DNA of 64,000 nt from Sphingopyxis sp. JAI108 (GCF_013410105.1 NZ_JACCCJ010000001.1:1178001-1242000), one strand, 5' to 3'; shown: positions 1 through 9,920, counted from the stretch's first letter. Translations and numbers: made by a program. Notes: a model not told the origin generated them from the letters alone.

Positions 1-1
1 T

Positions 2-1567
2 ATCTTTACCAAGGCCGCCGACGTCGGCGCCGATCTGGTGGGCAAGGTCGAGGCGGGCATCCCCGAAGACGACCCACGCAACCCCGCGGTGATCGCCGAC
101 AACGTCGGTGACAATGTCGGCGACTGCGCCGGTATGGCGGCCGACCTGTTCGAAACCTATGTCGTTACCGTCGGCGCCACGATGGTGCTGATCGCGCTGC
201 TGCTGAAGGGCGCGGGCGACATGCTGCTGCCGCTGATGACGTTGCCGCTGCTGATGGGCGGCGTGTGTATCATCACCTCGATCATTGGTACCTATTTCGT
301 GCGTCTCGGCAACGGGACGAACGTCATGGGCGCGATGTACAAGGGCTTCCTCGTCACCGCGGTGCTGTCGATCCCGGCGATCTGGTTCTCGACCAGCTAT
401 GTGCTGAAGGGCGACATGTCGACCGACATCACGGGGACCACGTTCAACGGCAGCGACCTTTTCTATTGCTCGCTGCTCGGCCTCGTCATCACCGGGCTGA
501 TCATCTGGATCACCGAATATTACACCGGCACCAACTATCGCCCGGTGCGCAGTATCGCCAAGGCTTCGGAAACGGGCCATGGCACCAACGTGATCCAGGG
601 CCTCGCTATCAGCCTTGAATCGACCGCGCTGCCGACGCTCGTAATCTGCATCGGCATCGTCGTCGCATTCCAGACGGCGGGCATCGTCGGCATCGCCTTT
701 GCCGCGACGGCGATGCTCGCGCTCGCCGGCATGGTTGTCGCGCTCGACGCTTATGGTCCGGTCACCGACAACGCCGGCGGCATCGCCGAAATGGCGGGCC
801 TCGACGATTCGGTTCGCGAAAAGACCGACCTGCTCGACGCCGTGGGCAACACGACCAAAGCGGTGACGAAGGGCTATGCCATCGGGTCTGCGGGTCTCGC
901 GGCGCTGGTGCTGTTCGGTACTTACACGGCCGACATCACCGAATATTCGGCGAAGCTGGGCCTGACCGAGCCGCTGACCTTCTCGCTGTCGTCGCCCTAT
1001 GTCATCGTCGGGCTGCTGCTCGGCGCGCTGCTGCCGTATCTGTTCGGTGCGATGGGCATGACCGCGGTCGGCCGTGCGGCGGGCGAGGTGGTCAAGGATG
1101 TTCGCGACCAGTTCAAGAACAACCCGGGCATCATGACCTATGAGAGCAAGCCCGACTATGCGCGCACGGTCGATCTCGTCACCAAGGCGGCGATCAAGGA
1201 AATGATCATTCCGTCGCTGCTCCCGGTGCTGGCGCCCATCGTCGTTTATTTCGTGATCCGGGCGGTCGCGGGTCCGGCAGCGGCGCTCGAGGCGCTCGGC
1301 GCGCTGCTGCTGGGCGTGATCGTCGGCGGGCTGTTCGTCGCGATCTCGATGACCTCGGGCGGCGGCGCGTGGGATAATGCCAAGAAATATATCGAGGACG
1401 GCAACCACGGCGGCAAGGGCAGCGAAGCGCACAAGGCGGCTGTCACGGGCGACACCGTCGGCGATCCGTACAAGGATACCGCGGGTCCGGCGGTCAATCC
1501 GATGATCAAGATCACCAACATCGTGGCGATCCTGCTCCTCGCGGCGCTGGCGCACGGCGCGGCGTAA
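2..1567 (+). CDS. hppA: Membrane-bound proton-translocating pyrophosphatase, 5'-truncated by window edge
   Basis: Hydrolyses pyrophosphate and pumps protons across the inner membrane. The reading frame is open from base 2, so the N-terminus lies outside the window; about 521 residues are visible of a family that is usually near 700. The substrate-site motif [19 protein letters not shown] and many hydrophobic segments are visible. The motif [10 protein letters not shown], near base 850, carries a lysine where potassium-dependent members have alanine, which by family knowledge points to the potassium-independent H+-pumping subclass. An intrinsic terminator follows the stop codon. Confidence 0.96.
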   Translation: MFTKAADVGADLVGKVEAGIPEDDPRNPAVIADNVGDNVGDCAGMAADLFETYVVTVGATMVLIALLLKGAGDMLLPLMTLPLLMGGVCIITSIIGTYFVRLGNGTNVMGAMYKGFLVTAVLSIPAIWFSTSYVLKGDMSTDITGTTFNGSDLFYCSLLGLVITGLIIWITEYYTGTNYRPVRSIAKASETGHGTNVIQGLAISLESTALPTLVICIGIVVAFQTAGIVGIAFAATAMLALAGMVVALDAYGPVTDNAGGIAEMAGLDDSVREKTDLLDAVGNTTKAVTKGYAIGSAGLAALVLFGTYTADITEYSAKLGLTEPLTFSLSSPYVIVGLLLGALLPYLFGAMGMTAVGRAAGEVVKDVRDQFKNNPGIMTYESKPDYARTVDLVTKAAIKEMIIPSLLPVLAPIVVYFVIRAVAGPAAALEALGALLLGVIVGGLFVAISMTSGGGAWDNAKKYIEDGNHGGKGSEAHKAAVTGDTVGDPYKDTAGPAVNPMIKITNIVAILLLAALAHGAA

Positions 1568-1598
1568 GCTGCGTCGGCCTATCGCGGGCAAAAGAATG

Positions 1599-1629
1599 GC
1601 CCCGTCGGAGCGATCCGGCGGGGCTTTTT
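1599..1629 (+). terminator. Intrinsic terminator after hppA
   Basis: A GCCCCG/CGGGGC stem with a short second stem inside the loop is followed by a run of T residues. It lies about 30 bases after the hppA stop codon. Confidence 0.8.
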
Positions 1630-1674
1630 CTTGTCGGCCATTGGGTGGTGAGCCGACGGTCGCGCACGCTCTGG

Positions 1675-1694
1675 ACCCCGGCCTTCGCCGGGGT
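1675..1694. repeat. Short intergenic palindrome (GACCCCGGCCTTCGCCGGGGT type)
   Basis: A perfect 8-bp stem, ACCCCGGC/GCCGGGGT, with a CTTC loop. It resembles the 'CCCGGCcttcGCCGGG' palindromes at 4241, 9929 and 20281, so it looks like one member of a dispersed intergenic family. Confidence 0.55.
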
Positions 1695-1722
1695 ACGGCT
1701 AACTCCGGTCGAAAGCCGCCGC

Positions 1723-2541
1723 TTAGGTGGCGCTCGTCGCCTTCATCTGCTGCGCATAGCCCGCCTGGACCATCTCGCTCATCCGGTCGAACAACGCGTC
1801 GGGGTCGTCGCGGCGCAAGGCTGCGATCGCAGCTTCGGCGCCTTCGGCAACGACCAGTTCGCGCGTGCCGGCGTCGACCGCCGCCAGCATCTGAGCCGCA
1901 GCATCGTCGGGCGACAGGCCGTTCTCGATCGCGGCGTCGCTCGTCCCGCGCACGCTGCCATCGGCGTTAAGCGCATTGCGGCTGACGTTGGTGCGCACCG
2001 ACCCCGGCGCGACGACGAGCACTTTCAGCCCCAGATGCGCATTCTCGGCGCGTATCGCGTCGTGATATCCGATGATGCCGTGCTTGGCCGCCGAATAGGC
2101 GCTGCGCAGCGGCACGCCCGCAATCCCCGCGACGCTCGATATGGCGACGATCTGGCCGCCGCCCGCGCCGACCATGCGCGGAAGCAGTTGCTGGGTGAGG
2201 GCGATGGGCGCGAGCAGGTCAACCGCGATGATCTGCTGATAGACCGAAAAGTCGGTCTCGATCGCGAGGCTGCGCTGCGAGATGCCGGCATTGTTGACGA
2301 GGCCGTCGATCCGGCCCTGCCACGCCCATGCCCGATCGGCGACCGCGGGGAGGGCGGCATAGTCGGTCGCCTCGAAAGGCAGCACCAGAGCCTCGCCGCC
2401 GCAGTCGGCGGCCACCGCATCGAGTGCCGCGACGTTGCGCCCCGACAGGATCAGCTTCGCGCCGCGCGCCGCCAGTGCCTTGGCAAGTGCCGAACCGATG
2501 CCCGACGAGGCCCCCGTGACCCACCAAACTTGATCCTGCAT
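1723..2541 (-). CDS. SDR family NAD(P)-dependent oxidoreductase
   Basis: Classical short-chain dehydrogenase of 272 residues. The cofactor motif TGASSGIG is at residues 9-16, followed by an NNAG motif, the catalytic serine in ISSVAG and the catalytic pair in YSAAK. The substrate cannot be deduced; classical SDRs reduce or oxidise alcohols, ketones or acyl groups using NAD(P). It stands alone, convergent with hppA and divergent from carD. The start is the ATG just before the cofactor-binding strand. Confidence 0.9.
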   Translation of the reverse strand: MQDQVWWVTGASSGIGSALAKALAARGAKLILSGRNVAALDAVAADCGGEALVLPFEATDYAALPAVADRAWAWQGRIDGLVNNAGISQRSLAIETDFSVYQQIIAVDLLAPIALTQQLLPRMVGAGGGQIVAISSVAGIAGVPLRSAYSAAKHGIIGYHDAIRAENAHLGLKVLVVAPGSVRTNVSRNALNADGSVRGTSDAAIENGLSPDDAAAQMLAAVDAGTRELVVAEGAEAAIAALRRDDPDALFDRMSEMVQAGYAQQMKATSAT

Positions 2542-2856
2542 AGCCGCTCCCTATCTCTGATTTCGTTGCAGCCTGAAACGGGGTTGAAGAGCCGTCAAGG
2601 TGCCGACCCGCGCATTTCCGCGGAGGGGTGGCAATTTTGTTGCGAATCTGTTATAATAAATATCAACACGCCGACATTGTGCCTCTTCCCGCCGCCGGGC
2701 TGGGGCATGCTTGGCGTTTCCGATGGAGCCACATCCCTTGTCACTCTGACTGGCGAGCGCCGCCCTACCAGCCCGATCCCCCTCCGATAGAGGGCCGGAT
2801 ACAGAGTTGTTCACGCGCTTCCCCGTCCCCCGGCAAGGCCACTGAAAGGAACTTGA
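2542..2856. other. Intergenic region upstream of carD
   Basis: A 315-base gap between the divergent SDR and carD genes. It contains an AT-rich patch with a perfect TATAAT at 2652-2657, preceded at 17-bp spacing by a weak -35 match (TGGCAA). This would give carD a leader of roughly 190 bases. No convincing small ORF or RNA was seen in the rest. Confidence 0.4.
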
Positions 2857-3384
2857 ATGTCCGCAAGTACTCCCGTTTTCGAAGTCGGTGATTATGTTGT
2901 TTACCCGAAGCATGGCGTGGGGCGCGTCATCGAGCTGCAGAAATCCGAAATCGCCGGCATGCAGCTGGAACTTTATGTTCTCCGCTTCGAAAAGGAAAAA
3001 ATGACCCTTCGCGTGCCGACCAACAAGGCCGAAGGCGTCGGTATGCGCAAACTGTCGTCGGACAAGACGCTGAAGGAAGCGCTTCAGGTTCTGACGACGA
3101 AGCCGAAGGTGAAGCGCACCATGTGGTCGCGCCGCGCGCAGGAATATGAAGCGAAGATCAATTCGGGCGACCTCGTGTCGATCGCCGAAGTGACCCGCGA
3201 CCTGTTCCGCGCCGACGACCAGCCCGAACAGAGCTATTCGGAGCGTCAGATTTTCGAAGCGGCGTCGAGCCGCCTCGCGCGCGAACTCGCCGCGATGGAA
3301 GAGAGCGACGAAAAGACGGCGCAGGCGAAGATCCTCCAGATCCTCAACGAGCATGCGCCGCTTTATTACGCCGAAAAGGTGTAA
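2857..3384 (+). CDS. carD: CarD family transcriptional regulator
   Basis: RNA-polymerase-binding regulator of 175 residues that stabilises open promoter complexes (family knowledge). The N-terminal RNAP-interacting Tudor-like domain is clear (residues 1-65, with YVVYPKHGVGRV), followed by the helical DNA-contacting domain ending in LNEHAPLYY. An AAAGGA Shine-Dalgarno sequence lies just upstream of the ATG. It is monocistronic, with its own terminator. CarD homologues in alphaproteobacteria act on rRNA and stringent-response promoters; that role is inferred here. Confidence 0.95.
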   Translation: MSASTPVFEVGDYVVYPKHGVGRVIELQKSEIAGMQLELYVLRFEKEKMTLRVPTNKAEGVGMRKLSSDKTLKEALQVLTTKPKVKRTMWSRRAQEYEAKINSGDLVSIAEVTRDLFRADDQPEQSYSERQIFEAASSRLARELAAMEESDEKTAQAKILQILNEHAPLYYAEKV

Positions 3385-3404
3385 CGGCGCGCATCGCGAA
3401 TGAC

Positions 3405-3435
3405 AAAAGGGCGGTCCTGCGGGGCCGCCCTTTTT
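3405..3435 (+). terminator. Intrinsic terminator after carD
   Basis: A 9-bp stem, AAAGGGCGG/CCGCCCTTT, followed by T residues. The A-rich left flank could also let it act on the truA side. Confidence 0.88.
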
Positions 3436-3440
3436 CGTTG

Positions 3441-3476
3441 CGTCATTGCTTCGTCGCTGCGCTCCTCGCAATGACG
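3441..3476. repeat. Half copy of the TCATTGCGAG...CAATGACG palindromic element
   Basis: A short inverted repeat with CATTGC and GCAATGACG ends around a 'ttcgtcgctgcgctcc' core. The same units form longer paired elements at 5295, 57091 and 60671. Confidence 0.7.
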
Positions 3477-3478
3477 GA

Positions 3479-4219
3479 CTAGGGATAAACCGCCCCCACG
3501 AAATACAACCCGTCGGGCGGCGCATTGAGCCCCAGCGCCTGCCGATCCGCCGCGTCGAGCGCCGCTTTCAGATCGCGCGCCGACCATTTTCCATGGCCGA
3601 CCAGCGTCAGGCTGCCGACCATCGAGCGCACCTGATGATGAAGGAAGCTGCGCGCGGCGGCCTCGATAATCAGCTCGTCGCCGTGGCGGCTGACGGTCAG
3701 CTTGTCGAGCGTCTTCACCGGGCTTTGCGATTGGCAATGCGCCGAGCGGAAGGTGGTGAAATCGTGGAGGCCGATCAGCTGCTGCGCCGCGGCGTGCATC
3801 GCATCGGCGTCGAGCGGGCGCGCGACCTGCCACGACAATCCCTTGTCCCAGGTCAGCGGCGCGCGGCGGTTGACGATGCGATATTCATAGGACCGCCCGA
3901 TGCAGGCGAAACGCGCGTGCCAGTCGTCGGGCACCACCTCGCATCCGACGATCGCGATCGGCGCGGGGCGGAGCTGGGCATTGAGCGCCTCGGTCAGCTT
4001 GAAGGGGGTCAGCGGCTTTTCGATGTCGACATGCGCGCGCATGGCAATCGCATGGACGCCGGCGTCGGTGCGCCCCGCGCTGAACACCTGCACATCCTCG
4101 GCGGTGAAGCGGTGGATCGCTTCCTCGATCGCCTGCTGGACGCTGGGGCCATGCGCCTGCCGCTGCCAGCCCATATAGGGGCGGCCGTCATATTCGATGG
4201 TGAGGGCAAATCGGGTCAT
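3479..4219 (-). CDS. truA: tRNA pseudouridine(38-40) synthase TruA
   Basis: Isomerises uridines 38-40 in the anticodon arm of many tRNAs. The 246-residue protein has the family length. The catalytic aspartate is in the [10 protein letters not shown] motif (around residue 52), and the C-terminal half has the conserved [11 protein letters not shown] segment. It is downstream of fmt on the same strand, with a palindromic repeat in the 112-base gap. A truA-fmt neighbourhood is usual in alphaproteobacteria. Confidence 0.97.
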   Translation of the reverse strand: MTRFALTIEYDGRPYMGWQRQAHGPSVQQAIEEAIHRFTAEDVQVFSAGRTDAGVHAIAMRAHVDIEKPLTPFKLTEALNAQLRPAPIAIVGCEVVPDDWHARFACIGRSYEYRIVNRRAPLTWDKGLSWQVARPLDADAMHAAAQQLIGLHDFTTFRSAHCQSQSPVKTLDKLTVSRHGDELIIEAAARSFLHHQVRSMVGSLTLVGHGKWSARDLKAALDAADRQALGLNAPPDGLYFVGAVYP

Positions 4220-4240
4220 GGGCGGCCTTATTCCCCCTTT

Positions 4241-4315
4241 TCGTCACCCCGGACGTGATCCGGGGCCCATGACTTCGGCGCTGGAATGGACCCCCGATCA
4301 AGTCCGGGGTGACGA
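4241..4315. repeat. Intergenic inverted repeat TCGTCACCCCGGA...TCCGGGGTGACGA
   Basis: The outer arms TCGTCACCCCGGA and TCCGGGGTGACGA pair across about 75 bases, with further CCGGGG/CCCCCG pairing inside. It lies between fmt and truA on the same transcript, so it would form an mRNA hairpin. Relatives are at 1675, 9929 and 20281. Confidence 0.75.
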
Positions 4316-4331
4316 TGGAGTAGCTGGGTGT

Positions 4332-5252
4332 TCATGCGAGCCGCGTCCCCGCAGTAATCGGCCGCCCGCGCAGCAATTCGCTTGCCTCCATCGCCGGCTT
4401 GCCCGCGCGCTGCACCCGCGTCGCGCGGATCGCGCCGGGGTTGCAGGCGATGGTCAGTCCATCGTCGAGCGTGACGCCGGGAGCGGCGCCGGCGGCGGTC
4501 TCCGCCGGATGGATGACGTCGGCGGCGAGGATCTTGTAGCGTTCGCCCTCGAGTTCAAAGAAGGCGCCCGGCACGGGATTGAACGCGCGCACCTGCCGTT
4601 CGACCTGCACCGCGCTCGTCAGGAAATCGAGCCGCGCCTCGCTCTTGTCGATCTTTGCCGCGTATGTCACGCCCTCGTCGGGTTGGGGGACCGGCGGAAA
4701 GGCGTGGAGTTCGCTCAGCACGCGTCGCATCATCAGAGCGCCCATCTCGGCAAGTTCGTGCGTCAATAGGCCCGCGCTCTTGCGCGCGACCGGCGTGGTT
4801 TCAATGAGCCGCATCGCGCCGGTGTCGAGCCCCGCGTCCATCTGCATGATCGTCACGCCCGTTTCGGCATCGCCCGCGAGAATCGCGCGCTGCACCGGCG
4901 CCGCACCGCGCCAGCGCGGCAGGATCGATCCGTGGACGTTCAGGCACCCCTCGCGCGGCGCATCGAGCACCGCCTGCGGCAGGATCAGGCCATACGCCGC
5001 GACGACCGCGACATCGAGGTCGAGTGCGGCGAATTCGGCCTGCGCTTCTTCATTCTTCAGGCTTCGCGGCGTGCGGACGGGGAGGCCGTGTTCCTCGGCC
5101 CAGACCTGCACCGGGCTTTTCTGCAATTTCTTGCCGCGCTGCGCGGGGCGGGGGGGCTGGCTATAGACCGCCACGATATCGTGCCCCGCCGCGTGAAGCG
5201 CGGCGAGCGTCGGCACCGCAAAGGGCGGCGTTCCCATGAAGGCGATACGCAT
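4332..5252 (-). CDS. fmt: Methionyl-tRNA formyltransferase
   Basis: Transfers a formyl group from 10-formyl-THF to initiator Met-tRNA. The protein is 306 residues. It begins [16 protein letters not shown] and contains the family motif [18 protein letters not shown] around residues 110-127, with the C-terminal domain after about residue 205. The frame stays open about 39 codons further upstream, but that part lies in the palindromic repeat at 5295-5380 and translates to repeat-type peptide, so the ATG at 5252 was chosen. It is divergent from recR. Confidence 0.96.
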   Translation of the reverse strand: MRIAFMGTPPFAVPTLAALHAAGHDIVAVYSQPPRPAQRGKKLQKSPVQVWAEEHGLPVRTPRSLKNEEAQAEFAALDLDVAVVAAYGLILPQAVLDAPREGCLNVHGSILPRWRGAAPVQRAILAGDAETGVTIMQMDAGLDTGAMRLIETTPVARKSAGLLTHELAEMGALMMRRVLSELHAFPPVPQPDEGVTYAAKIDKSEARLDFLTSAVQVERQVRAFNPVPGAFFELEGERYKILAADVIHPAETAAGAAPGVTLDDGLTIACNPGAIRATRVQRAGKPAMEASELLRGRPITAGTRLA

Positions 5253-5294
5253 GGGTGCGGGCTTTGGCGGACGGCGGGCCGATGTGCAAGATCG

Positions 5295-5380
5295 ATGGCT
5301 GGAGATTGCTTCGCTGCGCTCGCAATGACGAAATTGGATGTCATTGCGAGGAGCGTAGCGACGCGGCAATCTCCAGCCAT
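5295..5380. repeat. Paired palindromic element between fmt and recR
   Basis: ATGGCTGGAG at 5295-5304 pairs exactly with CTCCAGCCAT at 5371-5380. Each arm also carries the TCATTGCGAG/GCAATGACG unit, giving two inverted half elements back to back. It is one of three full copies in the window. Confidence 0.85.
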
Positions 5381-5421
5381 GGCCCTTGCGCGACTTTGTG
5401 TGCTAAGCCAAACACCACCCC

Positions 5422-6018
5422 ATGGCATCCACCGAAATCGAAGCCCTCGTCCAGCAACTGGCCCGCCTGCCGGGGCTCGGCCCGCGATCGGCGCGGCGCG
5501 CGGTGCTGCACCTGATGAAGAAGCGCGAGAGCGCGTTCGCGCCGCTGCTCGCCGCGCTGCAAACCGTGTCCGAACGCCTCGTCACCTGCACCATTTGCGG
5601 CAATATCGACACGCACGATCCCTGCGCAATCTGTGCCGACCCGCGCCGCGATGCGCGGTCGCTGTGCGTCGTCGAGGAAGTGTCGGACCTCTGGGCGCTC
5701 GACAAGTCGCGGCTGTTCCCCGGCAAATATCATGTGCTGGGCGGGCGGCTGTCGGCGCTGGAGGGCATCCGCCCGCAGGATCTGGCGATCGACGCGCTGG
5801 TCGCGCGTGTCGCGGCAGGCGGCATCGACGAAGTGGTGCTCGCGATGAATGCGACCTTGGAGGGACAGACGACCGCACATTATCTGGCCGAGCGGCTGGA
5901 GGGTTATCCGGTGCGGCTGACCCAGCTCGCGCATGGTTTGCCGGTGGGAGGCGAGCTCGATTATCTGGATGAGGGGACGCTGGCGCAGGCGCTACGGGCG
6001 CGACGACCGGTGGGTTGA
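5422..6018 (+). CDS. recR: Recombination mediator RecR
   Basis: Works with RecF and RecO to load RecA at gapped DNA. The 198-residue protein has the N-terminal helix-hairpin-helix ([11 protein letters not shown]), a four-cysteine zinc finger ([16 protein letters not shown], about residues 54-69) and a TOPRIM domain with the conserved CVVEE. Length and domain order are those of the family. A 32-base gap separates it from def, so the two probably share a transcript. Confidence 0.97.
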   Translation: MASTEIEALVQQLARLPGLGPRSARRAVLHLMKKRESAFAPLLAALQTVSERLVTCTICGNIDTHDPCAICADPRRDARSLCVVEEVSDLWALDKSRLFPGKYHVLGGRLSALEGIRPQDLAIDALVARVAAGGIDEVVLAMNATLEGQTTAHYLAERLEGYPVRLTQLAHGLPVGGELDYLDEGTLAQALRARRPVG

Positions 6019-6050
6019 CGTCAGGCTTTCGAGTTCATACCTGAGCCCCC

Positions 6051-6584
6051 ATGGCCATCCTACCCATCATAGAGACCCCGGACCCCCGGCTGCGCGTCAT
6101 TTCGAAGCCCGTCGAGAGTTTCGACGCCGAGCTGAAACAGCTTGTCGCCGACATGTTCGAGACGATGTACGACGCCCCCGGCATCGGGCTGGCGGCGATT
6201 CAGGTCGGGGTGCCGAAGCGCATCCTGGTCATCGACTTGCAGGAACCCGATCCCGACGATGAAGAGGGCAAGAAGGTGATCCGCGACCCGCGCGTCTTCA
6301 TCAATCCCGTCTTTTCGGACGAGAGCGAAGAGCATAGCGTCTATTCGGAAGGCTGCCTGTCGGTCCCCGAACAATATGCCGAAGTGACGCGGCCCGCCGA
6401 AGTCACCGTCGACTGGCAGGACGAAGACGGCAAGCATCACCAGGAACGCATGACCGGGCTGATGGCGACCTGCATCCAGCACGAGCACGACCATCTGGAA
6501 GGCATTCTCTTCATCGATCATCTGTCGCGGTTGAAGCGCGAGATGGTGCTGAAGAAGCTGGCGAAGCTGCGCAAGGCGGCCTGA
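6051..6584 (+). CDS. def: Peptide deformylase
   Basis: Metalloenzyme that removes the formyl group from nascent proteins. All three family motifs are present: GIGLAAIQVG (around residue 45), EGCLSVP (around residue 101) and QHEHDHLEG (around residue 144). Together these supply the Cys and two His metal ligands and the catalytic Glu. The 177-residue length is normal. It follows recR and is close to fmt, whose modification it reverses. Confidence 0.97.
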   Translation: MAILPIIETPDPRLRVISKPVESFDAELKQLVADMFETMYDAPGIGLAAIQVGVPKRILVIDLQEPDPDDEEGKKVIRDPRVFINPVFSDESEEHSVYSEGCLSVPEQYAEVTRPAEVTVDWQDEDGKHHQERMTGLMATCIQHEHDHLEGILFIDHLSRLKREMVLKKLAKLRKAA

Positions 6585-6590
6585 TTAAAT

Positions 6591-6618
6591 CCCTCTCCCC
6601 CTTGGGGGAGAGGGTTTG
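6591..6618. terminator. Bidirectional terminator between def and grpE
   Basis: A perfect 11-bp stem, CCCTCTCCCCC/GGGGGAGAGGG, with a TT loop. It sits between the convergent def and grpE stop codons and has short A/T-rich flanks on both sides. Confidence 0.85.
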
Positions 6619-6621
6619 TCA

Positions 6622-7182
6622 TTACCCCGCCTTCGCCACGCCTACCATCGCGGGGCGAAGCAGGCGATCCTTCAGCATGTAGCCCGCCTGCATTTCCTGC
6701 ACGATCGTGCCGGGTTCCTTGTCGCTCGGGATTTCGAGCATCGCCTGATGCTGGTTCGGGTCGAGCGGCAGGCCGATCGCCGCGATGCGCGTGATGCCGT
6801 TGCGTTCGAAGACGCTGAGCAATTCGCGCTCGGTGGCTTCGAGCCCGGTGATCAGCGGCTTGATCGCCTCGTCGGCGCGCTGCTCGTCGCTGAGCGCCGC
6901 GAGCGCGCGGCCGAGATTGTCGGCGACCGACAGGATGTCGCGCGCGAATTTGGTCGCGGCATAGGCGTGCGCGTCGGCGATTTCCTTGTCCTTGCGGCGC
7001 GTGACATTCTGCGTCTCGGCGCGCGCATAGAGCAGGTCCTGCTGGAGCGCGGCAACCTGTTCGGCGAGCTGCGCGACTTCGTCGTTCGCGCTTTCGGGCG
7101 CCGCCGTTTCGGCGGTTTCGGTGCCGTTGGTTTCGGAAGCTTGGCCGTCGTCGACGGGGGTGTCGTTTTCGATGTTCGTCAT
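6622..7182 (-). CDS. grpE: Nucleotide exchange factor GrpE
   Basis: Releases ADP from DnaK during chaperone cycling. The 186-residue protein has an acidic disordered N-terminus, a long coiled coil (about residues 35-95, with ARAETQNVTRRKDKEI) and the C-terminal beta domain ending in RLLRPAMVGVA. It starts four bases after the hrcA stop, so it is co-transcribed and probably translationally coupled. No dnaK lies nearby; def is convergent downstream. Confidence 0.96.
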   Translation of the reverse strand: MTNIENDTPVDDGQASETNGTETAETAAPESANDEVAQLAEQVAALQQDLLYARAETQNVTRRKDKEIADAHAYAATKFARDILSVADNLGRALAALSDEQRADEAIKPLITGLEATERELLSVFERNGITRIAAIGLPLDPNQHQAMLEIPSDKEPGTIVQEMQAGYMLKDRLLRPAMVGVAKAG

Positions 7183-7186
7183 AAAC

Positions 7187-8230
7187 CTATCGTATCAGTC
7201 TGGAGAGCGATTGTGCGGTGAAATCCACCATGGGAACGATGCGGGCATAGTTCAAGCGCGTCGGGCCGATCACGCCCACCACGCCGACCACGCGCCCGTC
7301 CGATCCGCGATACGGCGCCGCTATCACGGACGAGCCCGAAAGCGAGAATAATTTATTCTCCGAGCCGATGAAAATTCGGGTCGCGGCACCTTCGCGCGCG
7401 CTGTCGAGCAATTGCGCGATATCCTGCTTCGTCTCGAGTTCGTCGAGCAACTGCCGGACGCGGTCGAGGTCGCCGACCGCGCTGTCGTCGAGAAGGTTCG
7501 CCTGACCGCGCACGATCAGCACCGGTCGGTCGGCACCGTCGGACGACCAGATGGCGAGCCCGCGTGATACCAGGTCCTGCGCCGCGCGGTCGATCGCGAT
7601 CCGCTCGGCCTCGATCTCGCGGCGTACCCGCGCCATCGCCTCGCTCAGCGTCAGCCCGCCGAGCATCGACGAGATATAATTGCCCGCCTCGACGAGCGCC
7701 GACGGGTTGAGCCCAGCCGGAATGTCGATGACGCGGTTCTCCACCGTCCCGTCGCCCGCGACGAGCACGACGAGCGACTGGTTCGCCGAGAGCGGGACGA
7801 AGGCGAGCTGTTTGAGCACGCGTTCATGCTTGGGCACGAGGACAAGCCCGGCGCAGGCCGAGAGCCCCGACAGCGCCGAGGTCGCCTGCGCAAGCGCGCT
7901 TTCGATCGGACCGCCCTCGGACAGGCTCGCCTCGATCTGCGCACGGTCCTCGGCGCTGGGTTCGGCGACCTGCATCATGCCGTCGACGAAGAGGCGTAAC
8001 CCCTGCTCGGTCGGCAGGCGCCCGGCGCTGGTGTGCGGGCTCGCGAGCAGCCCATATTCCTCGAGGTCCTGCATCACGTTGCGGATCGACGCGGGGGAGA
8101 GGTTGAGCGTCGCGAGCTTCGACAGCGTGCGCGATCCGACCGGCTGCCCCGTTTCGAGGTACGCATCGACGACCAGCCGGAACACGTCGCGGGCGCGCGT
8201 GGTGAGTTCGGTGATCGGTGCGGTGGTCAT
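7187..8230 (-). CDS. hrcA: Heat-inducible transcriptional repressor HrcA
   Basis: Repressor of chaperone genes that binds CIRCE elements (family knowledge). The 347-residue protein has an N-terminal winged helix (TGQPVGSRTLSKLATLNLSPASIRNVMQDLEEYG, here only described as residues 28-62) and a GAF-like domain ending in the conserved GVIGPTRLNYARIVPMVDFTA segment. It heads the hrcA-grpE operon. No CIRCE-type sequence is visible in the 124 bases upstream, so autoregulation through CIRCE is not supported here. Confidence 0.96.
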   Translation of the reverse strand: MTTAPITELTTRARDVFRLVVDAYLETGQPVGSRTLSKLATLNLSPASIRNVMQDLEEYGLLASPHTSAGRLPTEQGLRLFVDGMMQVAEPSAEDRAQIEASLSEGGPIESALAQATSALSGLSACAGLVLVPKHERVLKQLAFVPLSANQSLVVLVAGDGTVENRVIDIPAGLNPSALVEAGNYISSMLGGLTLSEAMARVRREIEAERIAIDRAAQDLVSRGLAIWSSDGADRPVLIVRGQANLLDDSAVGDLDRVRQLLDELETKQDIAQLLDSAREGAATRIFIGSENKLFSLSGSSVIAAPYRGSDGRVVGVVGVIGPTRLNYARIVPMVDFTAQSLSRLIR

Positions 8231-8286
8231 AGAGGGGATTTAGGGACGGCGAGGGGGTGGGGCAAGCGCAACGCCGCTCCACACCG

Positions 8287-8310
8287 TTGCACGAAGAAAA
8301 GAAGGTGCAA
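8287..8310. promoter_or_regulatory. Inverted repeat TTGCAC-N12-GTGCAA upstream of the hydrolase gene
   Basis: A perfect 6-bp inverted repeat with a purine-rich 12-base spacer lies between the divergent hrcA and dienelactone-hydrolase-like genes, 44 bases before the latter's start. It may be an operator or chance; it does not match CIRCE. Confidence 0.3.
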
Positions 8311-8354
8311 TTGGCGGGCCTTCTGCATAGCCTTCCGCTTCGGGGGAGAAAATC

Positions 8355-9155
8355 ATGACGACGCCACCGCTAAACCGCGACGACCCGCTCGACGATTTCG
8401 ACCATCGCGACATCACGCTGCTCGGCCGTAAACACCGCGTCTATGTGACGGGCGGCGGCCCTGCCGTCATCGTGATGACCGAAATGCCAGGGATCAGCCC
8501 GCATGTCGCGCGCTTCGCGCGCTGGGTCCGCGACGCCGGCTTCACCGTCTATATGCCGCATATCTTCGGGAGGGACGGCGCTGTGCCGCGGGCGCCTCGC
8601 ATGTTGTTCACGATGATCGGTGGCTGCATCAGCCGCCAGTTCCGCGCCTTCCAGGCGAATGAAAGCTCGCTCGCCACCTTATGGCTGCGTGCGCTCGCGG
8701 CGCAGGCGCATACAGAATGCGGCGGGAAAGGCGTCGGCGCGATCGGCATGTGCTTTACCGGCAATTTCGCATTGTCGATGATGCTCGAACCCGCTGTGCT
8801 CGCGCCGGTGCTGGCGCAGCCGTCGCTGCCGCTCAATGATCCGGCGGGGATGCACATCGCCCCCGCCGAACTGGCGGCGGTGAAGGCGCGGATGGAGGCC
8901 GAGGACCTGAGCGTGCTCGCCTATCGTTTCGAGGGCGACAAATATTGCAAGGCGGCGCGCTTCGCGGCCTACCGGGATGCGCTCGGCGACCGTTTCATCG
9001 GGAAGGTGCTGCCCGACAGCGCCGCGAACCCCGACAGCCCGATGAAGAACCCGCACAGCGTCGTCACCATCCACCTGATCGACGAAGCGGGCCAGCCGAC
9101 GGTGCAGGCGCGCGACGAAATCCTCGATTTCTTCAAGATGCGGTTGAGCCAATGA
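8355..9155 (+). CDS. Dienelactone hydrolase family protein
   Basis: Alpha/beta hydrolase of 266 residues. The nucleophile elbow reads GMCFTGN around residues 131-137, matching the GxCxGG cysteine site of dienelactone hydrolases with the last glycine replaced by Asn. A late PHSVVTIH segment supplies a candidate catalytic His. The family cleaves dienelactones or related esters; the true substrate is unknown. It sits between hrcA and rph, which are often neighbours in alphaproteobacteria, so it looks inserted. The start has a GGGAGAAA Shine-Dalgarno-like sequence. Confidence 0.86.
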   Translation: MTTPPLNRDDPLDDFDHRDITLLGRKHRVYVTGGGPAVIVMTEMPGISPHVARFARWVRDAGFTVYMPHIFGRDGAVPRAPRMLFTMIGGCISRQFRAFQANESSLATLWLRALAAQAHTECGGKGVGAIGMCFTGNFALSMMLEPAVLAPVLAQPSLPLNDPAGMHIAPAELAAVKARMEAEDLSVLAYRFEGDKYCKAARFAAYRDALGDRFIGKVLPDSAANPDSPMKNPHSVVTIHLIDEAGQPTVQARDEILDFFKMRLSQ

Positions 9156-9203
9156 GGCCGGCGGCCTAAGGGCCACCGCAATCACCAATCGAAAGGATAT
9201 CCC

Positions 9204-9920
9204 ATGCGCCCTTCCGGCCGTGCGCCCGACCAGATGCGCCCCATCGCGATCGAGACCGAATTCACCATCCATGCCGAGGGCAGCGTGCTCGTCAGCTTCG
9301 GCAACACCAGGGTGCTGGTGACCGCCAGCGTCGATGAAAAGGTGCCGTCGTGGATGCGCGGCAAGGGCGCGGGCTGGGTCACCGCCGAATATGGCATGCT
9401 GCCCCGCGCGACGCACACGCGCGGCAGCCGCGAAGCGGCGAAGGGCAAGCAGTCGGGACGGACTCAGGAAATCCAGCGGCTTATCGGCCGCAGCTTGCGC
9501 GCGGTCGTCGATATGAAGAAGCTCGGCGAGCGCCAGATCATCATTGATTGCGACGTGATCCAGGCCGACGGCGGCACGCGCACCGCGTCGATCTCGGGCG
9601 CGTGGGTCGCGCTGCGCCTCGCGGTCGACAAGCTGCTTGCGGCGAAATTGCTCGCCGAGGATCCGATCGAGGACAAGGTCGGCGCGATCTCTTGCGGCAT
9701 CTACAAGGGCACGCCCGTTCTCGACCTCGACTATGACGAGGATTCGGTTGCCGAGGCCGACGGCAATTTCGTGCTGACCGGCAAGGGCCAGATCGTCGAA
9801 GTGCAGGCGAGCGCCGAGGGGGCGACCTATGACGAAGAAGGCCTGCTTCGCCTTCTCCGCCTCGCACGCATCGGCTGCGGAGAAATTTTCGCGGCGCAGG
9901 ACAAGGCGACGGGGCGGTAA
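9204..9920 (+). CDS. rph: Ribonuclease PH
   Basis: Phosphorolytic 3'-5' exoribonuclease that trims tRNA 3' ends. The 238-residue protein has the usual start [13 protein letters not shown], the [12 protein letters not shown] motif (around residues 64-75) and [27 protein letters not shown] segments of the phosphate and RNA sites. It is followed by rdgB and hemW on the same strand, a conserved alphaproteobacterial order. Confidence 0.97.
   Translation: MRPSGRAPDQMRPIAIETEFTIHAEGSVLVSFGNTRVLVTASVDEKVPSWMRGKGAGWVTAEYGMLPRATHTRGSREAAKGKQSGRTQEIQRLIGRSLRAVVDMKKLGERQIIIDCDVIQADGGTRTASISGAWVALRLAVDKLLAAKLLAEDPIEDKVGAISCGIYKGTPVLDLDYDEDSVAEADGNFVLTGKGQIVEVQASAEGATYDEEGLLRLLRLARIGCGEIFAAQDKATGR

Noticed and set aside
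8231..8354. CIRCE element for HrcA
   Set aside because: The only inverted repeat here is TTGCAC-N12-GTGCAA, which does not match TTAGCACTC-N9-GAGTGCTAA.
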